The notes below the pieces were generated by a model. That model saw only the letters and a list, made by a program, of their open reading frames with translations. It was not told the DNA's origin and made no database searches. Below are positions 34,181-46,000 of a DNA stretch of 64,000 nt, one piece after another (the stretch's first letter is position 1; each line of letters begins with the position of its first letter). The stretch comes from Combretum micranthum (Eukaryota; Streptophyta; Magnoliopsida; Myrtales; Combretaceae). Both the position numbers and the translations under genes were made by a program. The stretch is from NCBI GenBank assembly GCA_024138025.1, contig JAMXBD010002750.1, forward strand, positions 62,001 to 126,000, in the 5' to 3' direction.

Positions 34181-34250
34181 GTGACCCCGATATCGACGAT
34201 TCCCTACCACCGGATTACTTGTACTAAGAGACCGGTGATCCAATGGCCGA
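34181..34250 (+). other. conserved exon-like cassette in LTR B
   Basis: It is preceded by TTCTTCCTTTTTAG, a good pyrimidine tract and acceptor, and followed by GTGAGTATT, a consensus donor. Length is 70 bp. The frame conserved in other copies reads GDPDIDDSLPPDYLY and a stop. Confidence 0.65.
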
Positions 34251-36170
34251 GTGAGTATTACTTCCGATTTCATTTATTGTATGTGATTGTAATAATAGTT
34301 GCACTAGATATTTGGTAAAGATAAAATGGATATGCATGATGGGGACGAATGGGAAATGTATGCTTGTTGTTGATATGAGAAATGGAATGTAAGAATATCG
34401 AAGCCGAGTGATTAACTATTGCCTGTATAGATGAATTAGAATTGATTGTCTGCGATTATTGACTGATCACTTAAAAGAATTGGTATAATTGATTATTTGG
34501 AATTGAAGATGAAATTGAACTCATTCATACACGATGGGGATGGAGCATTAGCATTTGTCGGTTTATCGTTGTACCTTAAACGATTTTATAGTTTATAGTT
34601 GTCCGTAAGCTGAAACGGTCTCGGTCGTACCGCAGGATTCGTTAATCTGCTAACCCGGGATGGAGGGCGCAAGTCCATCCACATATGATTTCCGGCAGGT
34701 CATATGTTTGTTGAATTCACGAGTTTGATGCATATCACTTGTCTGACTAATCACTTGATTGTATGACGTGTTATAAATGTAATCCTGGAAGTTTTCACTC
34801 ACTAAGCTAGTGTAGCTTATACCCCTATAGTTGTTTAAATGAACAGGTTATCTCAAGAATGCAAAGTGGGGACTGAGATGGTTGAAGTCGAGAATGACTT
34901 CAGGATTCCGGCAAGACATAAGAATGTTTGAAGTTATTAGCTAGGTTTTATTATTTGCCTTGTAATAGTTTATGTAGTAGAATCTTTTGATGAATTGTAA
35001 TTGAAGTTAATGAGTTGTATTTTGAAGAATAGTGAATTGAATTTCCTTTACATTGTTACTCAAGTTATATCAACATAAAATGTATCATTCCGATGTGTCT
35101 CCTCTATGTGTTAGACGCCTTGTACATAGTATGGAAGCCTTCGCATGACTGAGGTGGTCATTCTTAGGCTTTAATATTGTGTACGGTGGACTGTTAGGTA
35201 CCCTTCGGGGCGTGACAGCATGAGCCTATGTAATTCTTAAGTTTTTCTTTAAGTTAAATTTAGAGATTAAAATTAAAATTGATATAGAATTAATATAAAA
35301 GTTAATTATGAATGGCATAGTTAGTAAATTTATTTATATAAGCATTAGTAGAATGAGTTAAGTGAGAATAGAGATTTAAAAATTTCAATTGAACTATTTC
35401 AAAATTGTCTATCAACTTATTTTACTTTCAATTTTAATTTTAATCTCATAAAGAGGCCCAATTTTCATGTGAAAGTGTAAACCCCTAAAGTTTTTGATCA
35501 ATTAAGCTTAAACCCTAATTAGAAGGTCAACCAGAATCATAAAGTCAACAAAACCCTAGTGATACGTAACCGTTCAAGTCTGGCAATCCCGTATTCATAA
35601 CCCTAAGTAAGTAAGTGACAGATTAGTGTGTAGAATAGTTCATAATAACATTAGAAAGCTTAAAAATATCAGATTAGTTAAACCACGATTCATTTTGAGT
35701 CCAATTGGATACAGTTTTCAAAAAGTGTGTCCTGGGACTTAGAATAGTAACAATATTTCGAGTATACCGTTAGACTCGTAAAAATATAAGGTTTTCAAAA
35801 ATATCAGTTTCATAATTTTTCGGTAACTAAAAATATCAGATATCACAATTATACACGTATTTTCTTTCTACCAGTATTTTAATTATCATGTCTACTTTAC
35901 ATTACACTATTTATTACTATTCTACAGTATTTATCTATCTCTACTTTTTCTTATAACCTACTCTTACAACCATATCTCTATTTTCTTACAATTTTTATTT
36001 CCAATACAACTTCACATATTTCATATCTTACTTTTCATTAACAAAAATACAAAAAAATAAATTTTTGCTCTCTCTTTCTCTCTTGTTTTGCGCCGGCCAT
36101 CACTCCCTCTCTCCTAAATTTGTTTTATTTTTCAATTAGTTATTTAACATAAATTTCCTTCCACTTTTTC

Positions 36171-36180
36171 CTATAAATAC
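36171..36180 (+). promoter_or_regulatory. TATA box of LTR C
   Basis: CTATAAATAC follows a pyrimidine-rich stretch about 80 bp after the CGCCGGCC box. The same order is seen in LTRs A and F. Confidence 0.6.
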
Positions 36181-37717
36181 GCTATCTTCCTTCCACTTCC
36201 TTCACACCTTTCATACACTAAAATTAATCTATCAAAATTTCTCCAAGAGCTCTCTCAAAGTTCTCTCAAATTTAGTTTTCATAGGCAATGCTTCTTTAAG
36301 TTTTCTTTATGTTCATTTACTTAGTATGAGCATAATGTGTGTTTTCTAAAACCATGAAGGTTAAGAAAGTAATAATATGTTCATACTTTGTTTTTGTTCA
36401 TGAATCTATTTTCCTTTATGTTGTTTTCATATATATTTAACTAAATATATCTATGTAGTTATATATATCTTTTAGAGCATATACGCTCTTTTGTTTTGCA
36501 ATTTATTTGCTTTCAAGTTATTTTAAGATTAGTTTTTCTAGTTTTAGACTTGTCCTCATCAAGTCAAAACAATTTTCTTTTTCTTTTGGGAATAGTCTAT
36601 TCTTAGTCCCGGGATACCTTGATGAAGCTAAGTTTCCAATACTTGACATATTTCTTTACTAGCTTATTTCTTTAATTTTTATGTCTTTCTTATGTTTTCA
36701 TAACTTTATGATTTCATATTCATGAACATGCATGAACATATTGATTTTTGTCTCAACAAGATAAAAAAGAAAAAGTTTTCTTAGAATAGAAGTTCTTCTC
36801 TAAAGATAAATGTTGTTATGAAGGAAGTAATTTTCATAAAGACTTAGGAAATTATCTTAACAAAATTTTCTAGAAATCTAGAGAAGTTCATTATAAATTT
36901 TAAGAACATAGGAATTTTTAAACAAAACATACATACATTTTACAATGTCATAAAATGGAAAGAAATTCTTGATTAAACAAAGTTTTACTAAACTTCACTT
37001 TTCATCAATACTAGTTTGACAAACATCAAGAAATTTCCTTTCATAAAAGTAGAATGATCTTAAGAAATAAAGAAATTATTTTTATAAATATAGAATTATT
37101 ACTACTTTAAAAAAAGTATTAGAAACTAAACTTAAAAAAAAATCATTCTTTAGAAATAAAAAAAAAGACTAAGGAAATGAAATTAAGGAAAAGAAAAAAT
37201 ACTCATTTAAAATAACTTGAGATATTTGCTAGTAAGCTAAGAGGAAATTTTCAAAAGTTTCACTTTTCCAAAATCTTTAGAAGACTTTACTTTTGCCGAA
37301 AAAATTCATGGTTGAGATAGCTTCATTAATTTCATGCATTTGATATGAATCAATGAATACATATATAAATACATTTCAAAGGTTTTACAAACTATTATAA
37401 TATTTATCTCTTTGATATGAGTTTTTGTAAAAAGAAGGAAGCAAGTTTTGTGAAATTCGTGGGGAATCTTATCACCACTATTTCGGAGCTCAAACGACTT
37501 AGTTTGATGAAAATAGTTTTAGAAATAGATAGATCTTTTCAAGTAGGTAGAAAACAGTATATAATATGCGAAATTCCGAGTTAAAATAAGCAAGTTATGG
37601 CCATTTTAAGTTGGAATTTCCTTTAATCCGATTTTATTGCGAATTCAAGATAGATTTAGAATCTTCAAAAGTAGAAATTCTATAAAAGAATCATTTTGGG
37701 TATTTCATCTTGTATAG

Positions 37718-37780
37718 GTGAAGAAGGAACCAATATCGCCTTCCCGGAAGATTACTTTGATTGGGAGCGATCATCATAGA
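37718..37780 (+). other. conserved exon-like cassette in LTR C
   Basis: It runs from the acceptor TGTATAG to the donor AGA|GTGAGTTAA and is 63 bp. The frame reads ...FPEDYFDWERSS and a stop, close to the cassette of LTR A. Confidence 0.6.
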
Positions 37781-39098
37781 GTGAGTTAATCCTTTACTAG
37801 CTACATTTCCTTATTTGTGCTTATAAGTAGTAGCACTAGAAAATAAGGAAAAAGATAAATGAACAAATGTTGTGTGATTTGGATTCATGATTGATTGAAT
37901 AAAATTTAAGAATATCGAAAGTGGAATTGGTGAATAATTTATGTTTTCTTGCAATGATACGATGAATATTGTTTTGATCACCTTTAACTTGAACTCAACA
38001 ATAATGGAATAACCCTATATTGAAAACAATTCATGCATACATATTTGTGAGTCACATTTATTTTTCACTACTATTCTTTGTGTGGGAAAACAAGGAGTTG
38101 TAGTGGTGGCTAGTAAGAGCCGGAAAGTCCACATGGGTAAGTAGGAGCCGGTACGTCTACAATTATTGATGTTCGTATGGGCCAGTAACCACCCAACCCT
38201 CGACATAGAGGGTATAAAATCCATGCTACACATGGTTTCCGATTAATCATGTGTATTTTGTTTGCTCATGTGATTGATGCATTCTCATATGATTGTTTAA
38301 ATACTTGTGTGTTTTATGGAAATGTTTTGTAGATGAGAGTTATCTCATTAAGCTAGTTTTGCTTATACCCCTATAGCTTTTTGTTACAGTATGATTACGT
38401 GTGGTTAGTACCAAGGAGCCCTTTTTGTCAGGTATGAGCCAAAGCTACTACGAGTTTTTGGAAGAAGTTTATATGTACTTAGTTTTGAATGTGTCACGCC
38501 CCATAGGATACCCTAAACGTAACAGTCCGCCACATGCCATATAAGATTCCCGAATTACCACCTTAGTCTTTCGGGAGTCTCAAATAGATGTAAGGCGTAC
38601 CTTTACACAATAGAGTACAAGTCCGAATGGAGATAAAAGCTTAATTTGGCATGCATGGGCAATAGGATATAATTCATGAACATAAAATAATATTACATAA
38701 TTCTAAGGGGCATTCCCCCGCAAAAGAATATTTAGCGGTCCATTACAGTCATCCAAGTCTTAGAAGTTTTCTATGGAAGTCTAATACAAAAATTATAACT
38801 TCTAGGGAAAACTCCTAGCTTCAGTACCTGTTCAGCCGGGTCTCTTCGCCTAAGCCATAAATGCGTAAGCTGCAAAAGGAATGGTCTGTAGGGATGTAAG
38901 CTAACTAGCTTAGTGAGTGTAATCTCCCACAAAAACATTTATATCACAACAATTCAACCAAGTTATTAATCAAGCAAGTGTATGCATCAAACACATGAGT
39001 TCAACATACATATGACCAACCGGAAATCATATGTGGATGGAATTGCACCCTCCATCCCGGGTTAGCAGATTAACGAATCCTGCGGTACGACAATATCC

Positions 39099-39311
39099 CG
39101 TTTATGGCTTACGGCTAACCTACGATTATTCGATGTCGTTTATGGTTCACGACTAACCTACGATTATTCGATGTCGTTTATGGTTCACGATTAACCTACG
39201 ATTATTCGATGTCGTTTATGGTTCACGACTAACCTACGATTATCGATGTCGTTTATGGTTCACGACTAACCTACGATTATCGATGTCGTTTATGGTTCAC
39301 GACTAACCTAC
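39099..39311 (-). repeat. about 40 bp minisatellite in LTR D
   Basis: About five and a half tandem copies of a 39-41 bp unit (CGTTTATGGTTCACGACTAA and then CCTACGATTATTCGATGT). Two or three copies lack one T of ATTATT. It lies between the conserved cassette and the LTR end. Confidence 0.9.
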
Positions 39312-39605
39312 AAATGCTCATGCTCCATCCCCTCGTGATATGCACATGTCAATTTATCATTTACTCAAGTAGTGATTAAGCCAATTTACTTAGGCGATCA
39401 ATCAATTTATCAGACAATCCATCATAGCTAACTATTCAATCAAAGTTTATCACCCGGTTTCGATATTCTTAATTTGTTTCTCATATCATCAACAATCATA
39501 TAATTTCCCAATAATCCCCATTATTCATATTCCATTCAATTTACCTATATTCTAGTGCACTACTTTACAAGCACATACAATAAATGAATTGGGAAGAAAA
39601 CTCAC

Positions 39606-39675
39606 TCCGCCATTGGTACTCCGGTCTTCTAGTAGTAATAGTCCGGAGGTAACTCGTCACCGTCCACGGGTTCAC
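39606..39675 (-). other. conserved exon-like cassette in LTR D
   Basis: On the minus strand it follows ATAG and precedes GTGAGTTTT; 70 bp. The frame reads GEPVDGDELPPDYYY and a stop. Confidence 0.6.
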
Positions 39676-41318
39676 CTATTCATATAAGAAATTACCCTAA
39701 TAAGTATTCTATCAACTTAGGACACTAAAAACTCTAAGGAAACTTAGTGAAATCGGAATTCGCGTCATTTCCGAAGTTCCGTTTTAAAATGGCCATAACT
39801 TGGTCGTTTTAAGTCGGAATTTCACAAATTATATACCGATTCCTATCTACTTCGGAAGAGCTTTCTAAATATGAAGTTTAAATCAAGTTTTGAAAATATC
39901 TAAGCCTCGGAATTGAGGGATCAGATCTGTACAGCGGGTTCCTTGATTCCAAAAATGCGGTTTTGATGAATGCATTGGAGATTCCTAAGTATAAAATGAT
40001 ACTAAATGCAATGGTAATGATTTTCCCTATCATGAATGTCATGATGTGAACCTTAAGAAGTCTATGTTCTTATAACTTTTAGATTTAACGATTTTTAGAA
40101 CACAAACTTTCCTTAGAAACCATTTCCTCTCAATATTTAGTAAATGAGTTTACTACATTTGACCACATCTACATTTTACATGGATTTCCTTTGGAAAAAT
40201 TCTACTTTATTTAAAGAAATTTTGTTCCTTATATTAGTTATATCCTAAGGCCTTTATTTCTTTAATAAAATCTATATTTACAAACTTTTAAGTGGGTCTT
40301 TTACTATGGGGTTTCCAAAAATCCGAATTTACACAAGTCCATTTTCAAGTTGATTCCTTTAGAGAAAATATATTTTATACTTGAAACTTTAAGTATCTAT
40401 TATACCTATATCCTAAGGACTTCATTTATTTGAGAAAATATCATTTTTGAAGTTGGAAAAATAGTGTTTTCTAACCCTTCATCCATTATTACGAATTTGG
40501 TTTTTCATAACTTTTAACTCAAAACTCCTATGGACTTCATCTCTTGTTTTCAACATTTTCTTTAGTAAAAACTCCTTTAGACTCATGAAAAATACCACTA
40601 ATCATTATCTATTACCCATAGGCTTTATTTCTCTTATAAAATATAAGTTTAGAAGTTGTTAAAAGTGTTTTTGACCTTGGTTTTCAAAGTCATCCGAATT
40701 TTCAAAAGTCTTTTTCTTGTAAAGTACTTTTCTTTTTGACTTCATAGACCCATATATATATAGATCTATACACTAGAAAGTCATTTACTAAAGACAAAAG
40801 TGTTAAAGACTATTTATGCACATATGAACAAAATAATAATGAAACTATAAATGTCTACATGATCATGAGTATCAAGATGATGGATCTACTTTATCAAAAG
40901 CTTAAATGAATTTTAAAAACATAAAAACCATATTTTTATAAAAGATCCTTTGTTTAAAAGACTTTTTGATGGATAAAAGTAAAGCTTTTGGTATAGAAAC
41001 TCCTTTAAAAGATAGATCTACTTGTAATGGTTCGGGATTTTTGTTTAGATATCTCATTGTTCCTACTAAAAGATCATGGGAACATAGAGTTGAAATATCC
41101 AAAAATCACTTAGCCATAACAAGTTTTATGAGTTGGAAGTAGTGGAGCATAACTTACTTGAAATGGATGTAAGATAGAAGAGAAAAATGAGAAGTTGAGA
41201 GTGTGTGTGTGTGGCTCCACAAGTTTCGGCCAAAGGGGAAAAATAAGGAGAGGAAGAGAGCTTTTGCACACTTTGTGAGTTTTGGAAAAGAAAGAATGAG
41301 GAGAGAGAGAATAAGATA

Positions 41319-41329
41319 GTTATATAGGA
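41319..41329 (-). promoter_or_regulatory. possible TATA box of LTR D
   Basis: The minus strand reads TTCCTATATAACTATC, at the place where LTRs A, C and F have CTATAAATAC. It is a weaker match. Confidence 0.4.
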
Positions 41330-42371
41330 AGTGAAATAGGTTAAATGGAGAAGGAAAAATCAAATTGATGCATGGGAGGGGGGGGGGCCATATGCGCCGG
41401 TTTTGGAAGCTAAAAGGGGGGAAGAGACTTGATGATTTCCATTTGATTTGGCCTTGATTTGATCTTTGCTTCCTTTGTCATACTTTGTAAGATATGAAGT
41501 GACAAAAGTTATGGAAAAATGGGTTTGATTTGAGTGATTAGTAAGGTTTAGGCTTGTAGGGTGGCTAATAGGTAGTGTAGGTGTACTTTATGAATAGTAA
41601 AGAATAGTTGACAAGACAATTTTTAATTTCCGGTAGTAATGAAATACGAATAAAAAGGCTATAAGTGTATTTTTCATAAATCGAAAAATTATGAAAAATA
41701 TATTTTTGAAATCCTTATTTTATTTCGGTTCTAATGAGTACTCATAAGAATATTTTTGAAATTCTAGTTCCGGGGCACGTTTTTCTATAATGGGTCTCGG
41801 GATGACCCGGAATCGAAATTTTCTAAAAATCAAATATTTTCTTAGTTTAAAATATATTCAAGAACTATAATCAAAATTAAATTTTCTTAGAAAATTTATT
41901 AACTGAAAACCGAGAAAAAGCCGGAATTAGGGTTTCTAATTCTCACTCCAGGCTTGAGTCACTCCGGTTTAGGGTTTTGGTTTCCGGTTCTAAGGTTATC
42001 TTAGCTACTTGAAAAACCGGGGTTTACAGAATGTAGACTTCTAAGAAAAATCTCTGTAGTAGACTTATATTATATTTACGTATATTTTGATGATGGCTTA
42101 GTTGAACAAGTCTATTAGAACGGGGGAATGCCCCTAAGAAGTTGTAAGAGACTCATATTCTAATGAATCTTACATGTTTATCTATATGAGTTCTTGCATG
42201 CTTTTATTATCTTCTTAAACTTAATACCCCTATTAGTCTCCTACTATCTTGGAAGCACTTCTTGCACGTGATATCGAAGCTCCTGCGTGACTAAGGTTGT
42301 CATTCACTAGCTTTAATATTATGTGCGGTGGACTGCTATATTTAGGGTACCCTCCAGGGCTTGATAGAAAG

Positions 42372-43075
42372 CCCTAGCCTATACTTCCTTTTCCTCACAA
42401 TGCTTACCATACACTTGCACACACACAATAACCTTTTAGGTATAAGAAGTCAAATTTTACTTTATCAAATATAAGGATAATTATCAACCTAATTTGATCA
42501 AAATGTCTTCTTAAGTTTACCTATAGCAAGCGCCAATTTCACCTAACAATGTACAACATTTCTTTCATCATTTTTCCTTCTAAAATTCTTCTAAAATCCA
42601 CATCAAGTCTCCATCATCAAGTCAAGATTCAATTAGTTAAGCTATTACTTACTTTTGCTTTGTTAATCTTGCAAGTTAGATAAGTTTGTTTAAAGTTAAT
42701 GTTGATTATAGAGTTGTCAAGGATGTTGGAGTTAGACAGGTAAAAATTGAGTAATGAAATTGATAGTTTAAAACCCAAATAAAAAATATAATAGGCTTTT
42801 GATGGTGGATAGAGTTGATGCTGTAGATGGATAAATGTAGTGTAAGTATATATGTGTAATACTAATTTGAAGTTGTAGGAGAAACATATAAGCCTTATTT
42901 GTTAATGTGTAAGTGTTTTTTATGGGGATAAGATCATGATACTTAATTGAAAAGTCTAAAAATTTCAAAGTTTGGAAATACAAAATAGGGTTTAGTGGAT
43001 CACGGGGTGATATAGGGAATAATAGTCTTAGATCAAGTTATTTTGGTTGATCATGAGCATAATCAAAGATGTGGT
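42372..43075. other. intergenic, no gene recognised
   Basis: AT-rich sequence without coding capacity. The last part contains TTGGTTGATCATGAGC, and a related TTGGTTGATCATGGGTG occurs at about 56567. The two flanks of the 43076-56531 block may therefore once have been one repeat. Confidence 0.4.
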
Positions 43076-46000
43076 TGTAATAACCAAATTCATACAATTC
43101 ATAAATAATAATCATTAAGAAAATAATGTAAAAATTTTGAAAAAGTTTTAAAAAAAGTTATGAAAAGCATTCCCAATTTCTTGTGATTTAAGAATATTGA
43201 AATTTAAATAAATTAATGATTGTTTAAAAATTTGAATTATTACTTTTTAAGATAAAATTCTATAAAAATAACAAGGATGAAATTAAAAATATATATATGC
43301 AAATAAATGAAAATGAGATTCAAGTAAGTAATAATAATAACCAAATTTATAAAATAAAATATTCTGGATAATTAAAGAAATGAATGATAAGTAAATAAAT
43401 AATTATAAAACAATGATGCTAAATCTACATAACTTAAATCTTAAGATGTTTTTTGAAAATAAAAATAATATAAGAAACCCCAAATCAATATAATAAGAAA
43501 GAATAACACAACAAGAAATATCAAACAAATTGGATAATGAATACACAAATATGATATATTAACCCAATAAATAATAGATTATTAAATAATTCAAAATTAC
43601 AATGGAAGTGGAAACAATATTATATTTTAATCTAAATATTTGGAATAAAATAATGAAAGTGTGAGCAAAAGGGTAAAATCTTAAAACAATTTAAAACTTT
43701 AGAATTATGAAAACTAAAGTTAATATAATGTCAACTACCAATGGATAATATATCTTAATGTTGTTTAGAGTATAATTTAATAATTGAGTTTAGATAGTTT
43801 AGTTAAAATAAGTAATTTGAAGTATAGGTTACAAATGGATAGACTGCTATAATCAATTAATAAATAAACTTAAATAAAATTGAGATTCCAAATCCTCCTT
43901 CTCAATCTTTTATTTACTTCAATTATTGATTTCATGAACCAAATTTCTTAAATCTTTTTTCTTATCAAATTGGAACTCTTTTCTTTTCAAATTAGTTATT
44001 TATTTTAAGTATTTTTTCATCAAACCAATTTTCACTATTTTATCAATCAATTTTAATTTGAATACTCTTTTCTTTAAATCTATAAATGATCTAAAAGTTT
44101 CTTAAGTCTAATACTAAGATTTCTAAAATACTCAAATATAGCTTCTTTAATCTAAATTCTATATCTCCAATTTTCATGAATTTTGAGATTACCTATTTAT
44201 TTAAAAATATCAATTTCTAAGCCTAAACGCAACTAAATATTAAGTTTTACAAAATTAAATTTCTAAACTTGGTTTGTAAGTCAAGTTATTGATTTCACTT
44301 ATTTATATTCTAAAATCTTGTCCTAATTATTTTTAATGCTTAAGATCATAATATGAAAAGCTTAAATCAAAGTCCTCAAGCATAAATATTCTTAATTAAC
44401 TTTTGGCCTGATCTTATTTAATTATGTCTCTTTCTCTCTCTCTTTTTTCTACCATTTTCTCTTCTCTTCTCTTCTCTTCTTTCTTTCCCTTGCTTTTCAT
44501 GTTCCTTTTTCTTTCTTTTCTTCTTCTCTTTTTCTCTCTTAATTCCACCACCAAATCTTAATTTTAAGAAGACAATAAGAGAGATTGAAGTTAGGAATGA
44601 AGTTAAGAAGCAGGAGACAAGCTAGAGGATGCTACAACAACCTTGAAGTAGTAGTAGTAGTAATAAAGAAAAGAGAGTTGAAATTCATCAAACATGTAAG
44701 TATGATGTTGTTTCTTGTTTTTATTTATTGTGATTGATGTTATATGATGATTTAATGTAGCAAAGCCTAAGAAGAAACTTGTAAAATTTTGACATATGAG
44801 TATGCTAAAACCTAAGCTTGTTTAGGTATGAATGGATCAAAGGAGTTGATGAAATGAGAAGTCAAAATGTGTATAGAAGTGTTATAAATTGTGTTGCTGA
44901 GTTGATAAGGCATTGGGAATGGTGTTTGATGGATAAAACATGCAGAAAAGTAACTTAAAGAAGAAGAAGAAAAATAGGGGACACATTTCTGGGTTGACAT
45001 GCCCCTCGTGCATGGGGCAGTGGCAAGGAGCGTGGTAGCTACTGTGTTTGCAGCTGGTTCACCAAGGGGGCGTGGTGGCCTTTACCTCCTTGCAAATTTT
45101 ACACGCTCCTTGATATGAGGCGCGGCGGGGGGGTTGGGGGTTGTTGGAGGAAGGGGTGTGGTGATCACAACCACCTTTGGCACAGCTCGTATGGATCTAA
45201 ATATCATTTGTTTTTCTTTTCTTTGTAGATTTTCTGGTGATATACATTACGAGATGTTTTTCCATACTTTCCGCATTTAGTTCTAGCTGCCTTTTGATCG
45301 ACCTGAACAACATATATGGATCCCCAAAGAGTTTCACCTACTCCAACTCATCCTTCTTCTACTTCTTGACCTGAACCTTGAGTAGCTACCAATCTTTACA
45401 GTTGAAGTCCCATATCTATAAACTATCCCAAACTAATTACCTATATCCTCCCTCAACATAGGATTGGAGTTAATGATGTCAATGAGAATTTTATCATAAT
45501 TTCATCGTCTAAACTCAGATTAAAGTGATTTCAAATGCTATGAAAAGCTTAGGACGAAGCCTATAATTGCTATGTTGTAAGTTTTAGGAATTTCTAGAAG
45601 TAAAAAAGCTTAAGATATAATTGTTTCATTAGTTATGTATGTGTCGTTAAGCATGATAATTTATGATTCCTTCAAGACTATTAGAGTAAGGAGTTAATAT
45701 AACAAGTTTAGACTTCTTATATACAAAATGAACTTAGTTAACAAATCTAAGTCTCACTTGGCTTAATCTAATTTAGTAACTGAATGAGACCTAATATAGT
45801 TTATGCATATCAAATGAATTAGTTAATAACATGATTCTTAGAAATGAAATGAAATAGTAATAGAACTAAAGTTAGTTGACCTAATGAACTTCACTAAGAT
45901 AAATGAGTTAGATAATTAATTTAGGCCAACATAAATCCTTTGAGTATATGATTTATATGTGATTGTAATATATAAGACCTTAAGTGATAAGGAGGTTATG

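Larger units (their letters stand above)
30316..35217 (+). repeat. solo LTR B, 4.9 kb, target duplication GCATG
   Basis: It begins TGTAAGCCCC and ends CTTCGGGGCGTGACA. A perfect 5 bp direct repeat GCATG flanks it (30311-30315, 35218-35222). There are no internal LTR copies or coding domains, so it is a solo LTR left by LTR-LTR recombination. Inside are a CT-rich leader region (about 31750-31940), seven copies of a 165 bp unit (32470-33680), the conserved 95 bp block (about 33991-34086), the exon-like cassette (34181-34250) and the motif CACTAAGCTAGTGTAGCTTA near 34800. Its clade is not recognisable without an internal domain. The size is reminiscent of Ogre/Tat or Tekay LTRs. Confidence 0.88.
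38492..42028 (-). repeat. solo LTR D nested in LTR C, target duplication GAATG
   Basis: On the minus strand it begins TGTAAACCCCGG at 42028 and ends GGGGCGTGACA at 38492. A perfect GAATG flanks it (38487-38491, 42029-42033). Length is 3.54 kb with no coding domain. It carries the ACCGGCGCA box (near 41397), a TATA box (41319-41329), about three of the 165 bp units seen in B and G, the 95 bp block (about 39783-39876), the cassette (39606-39675) and a minisatellite (39099-39311). It must be younger than LTR C. Confidence 0.88.
35476..42366 (+). repeat. solo LTR C, interrupted by LTR D, target duplication GAAAG
   Basis: It begins TGTAAACCCC at 35476 and ends GGGCTTGATA at 42366, with a perfect GAAAG on both sides (35471-35475, 42367-42371). 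Removing the nested LTR D leaves about 3.35 kb. It shares with LTRs A and F the block GACTTGTCC...TAGTCTATTCTTAGTCCC (about 36548-36612), a CCGGC box (about 36092), the TATA box, the 95 bp block (about 37531-37622) and the cassette (37718-37780). The GGGGGAATGCCCC motif is at 42122. The 3' terminus has decayed from GTGACA to TTGATA. No coding domains. Confidence 0.85.

Noticed and set aside
39099..39311. CRISPR-like array
   Set aside because: The units are directly contiguous with no unique spacers, in a plant LTR; it is a minisatellite.
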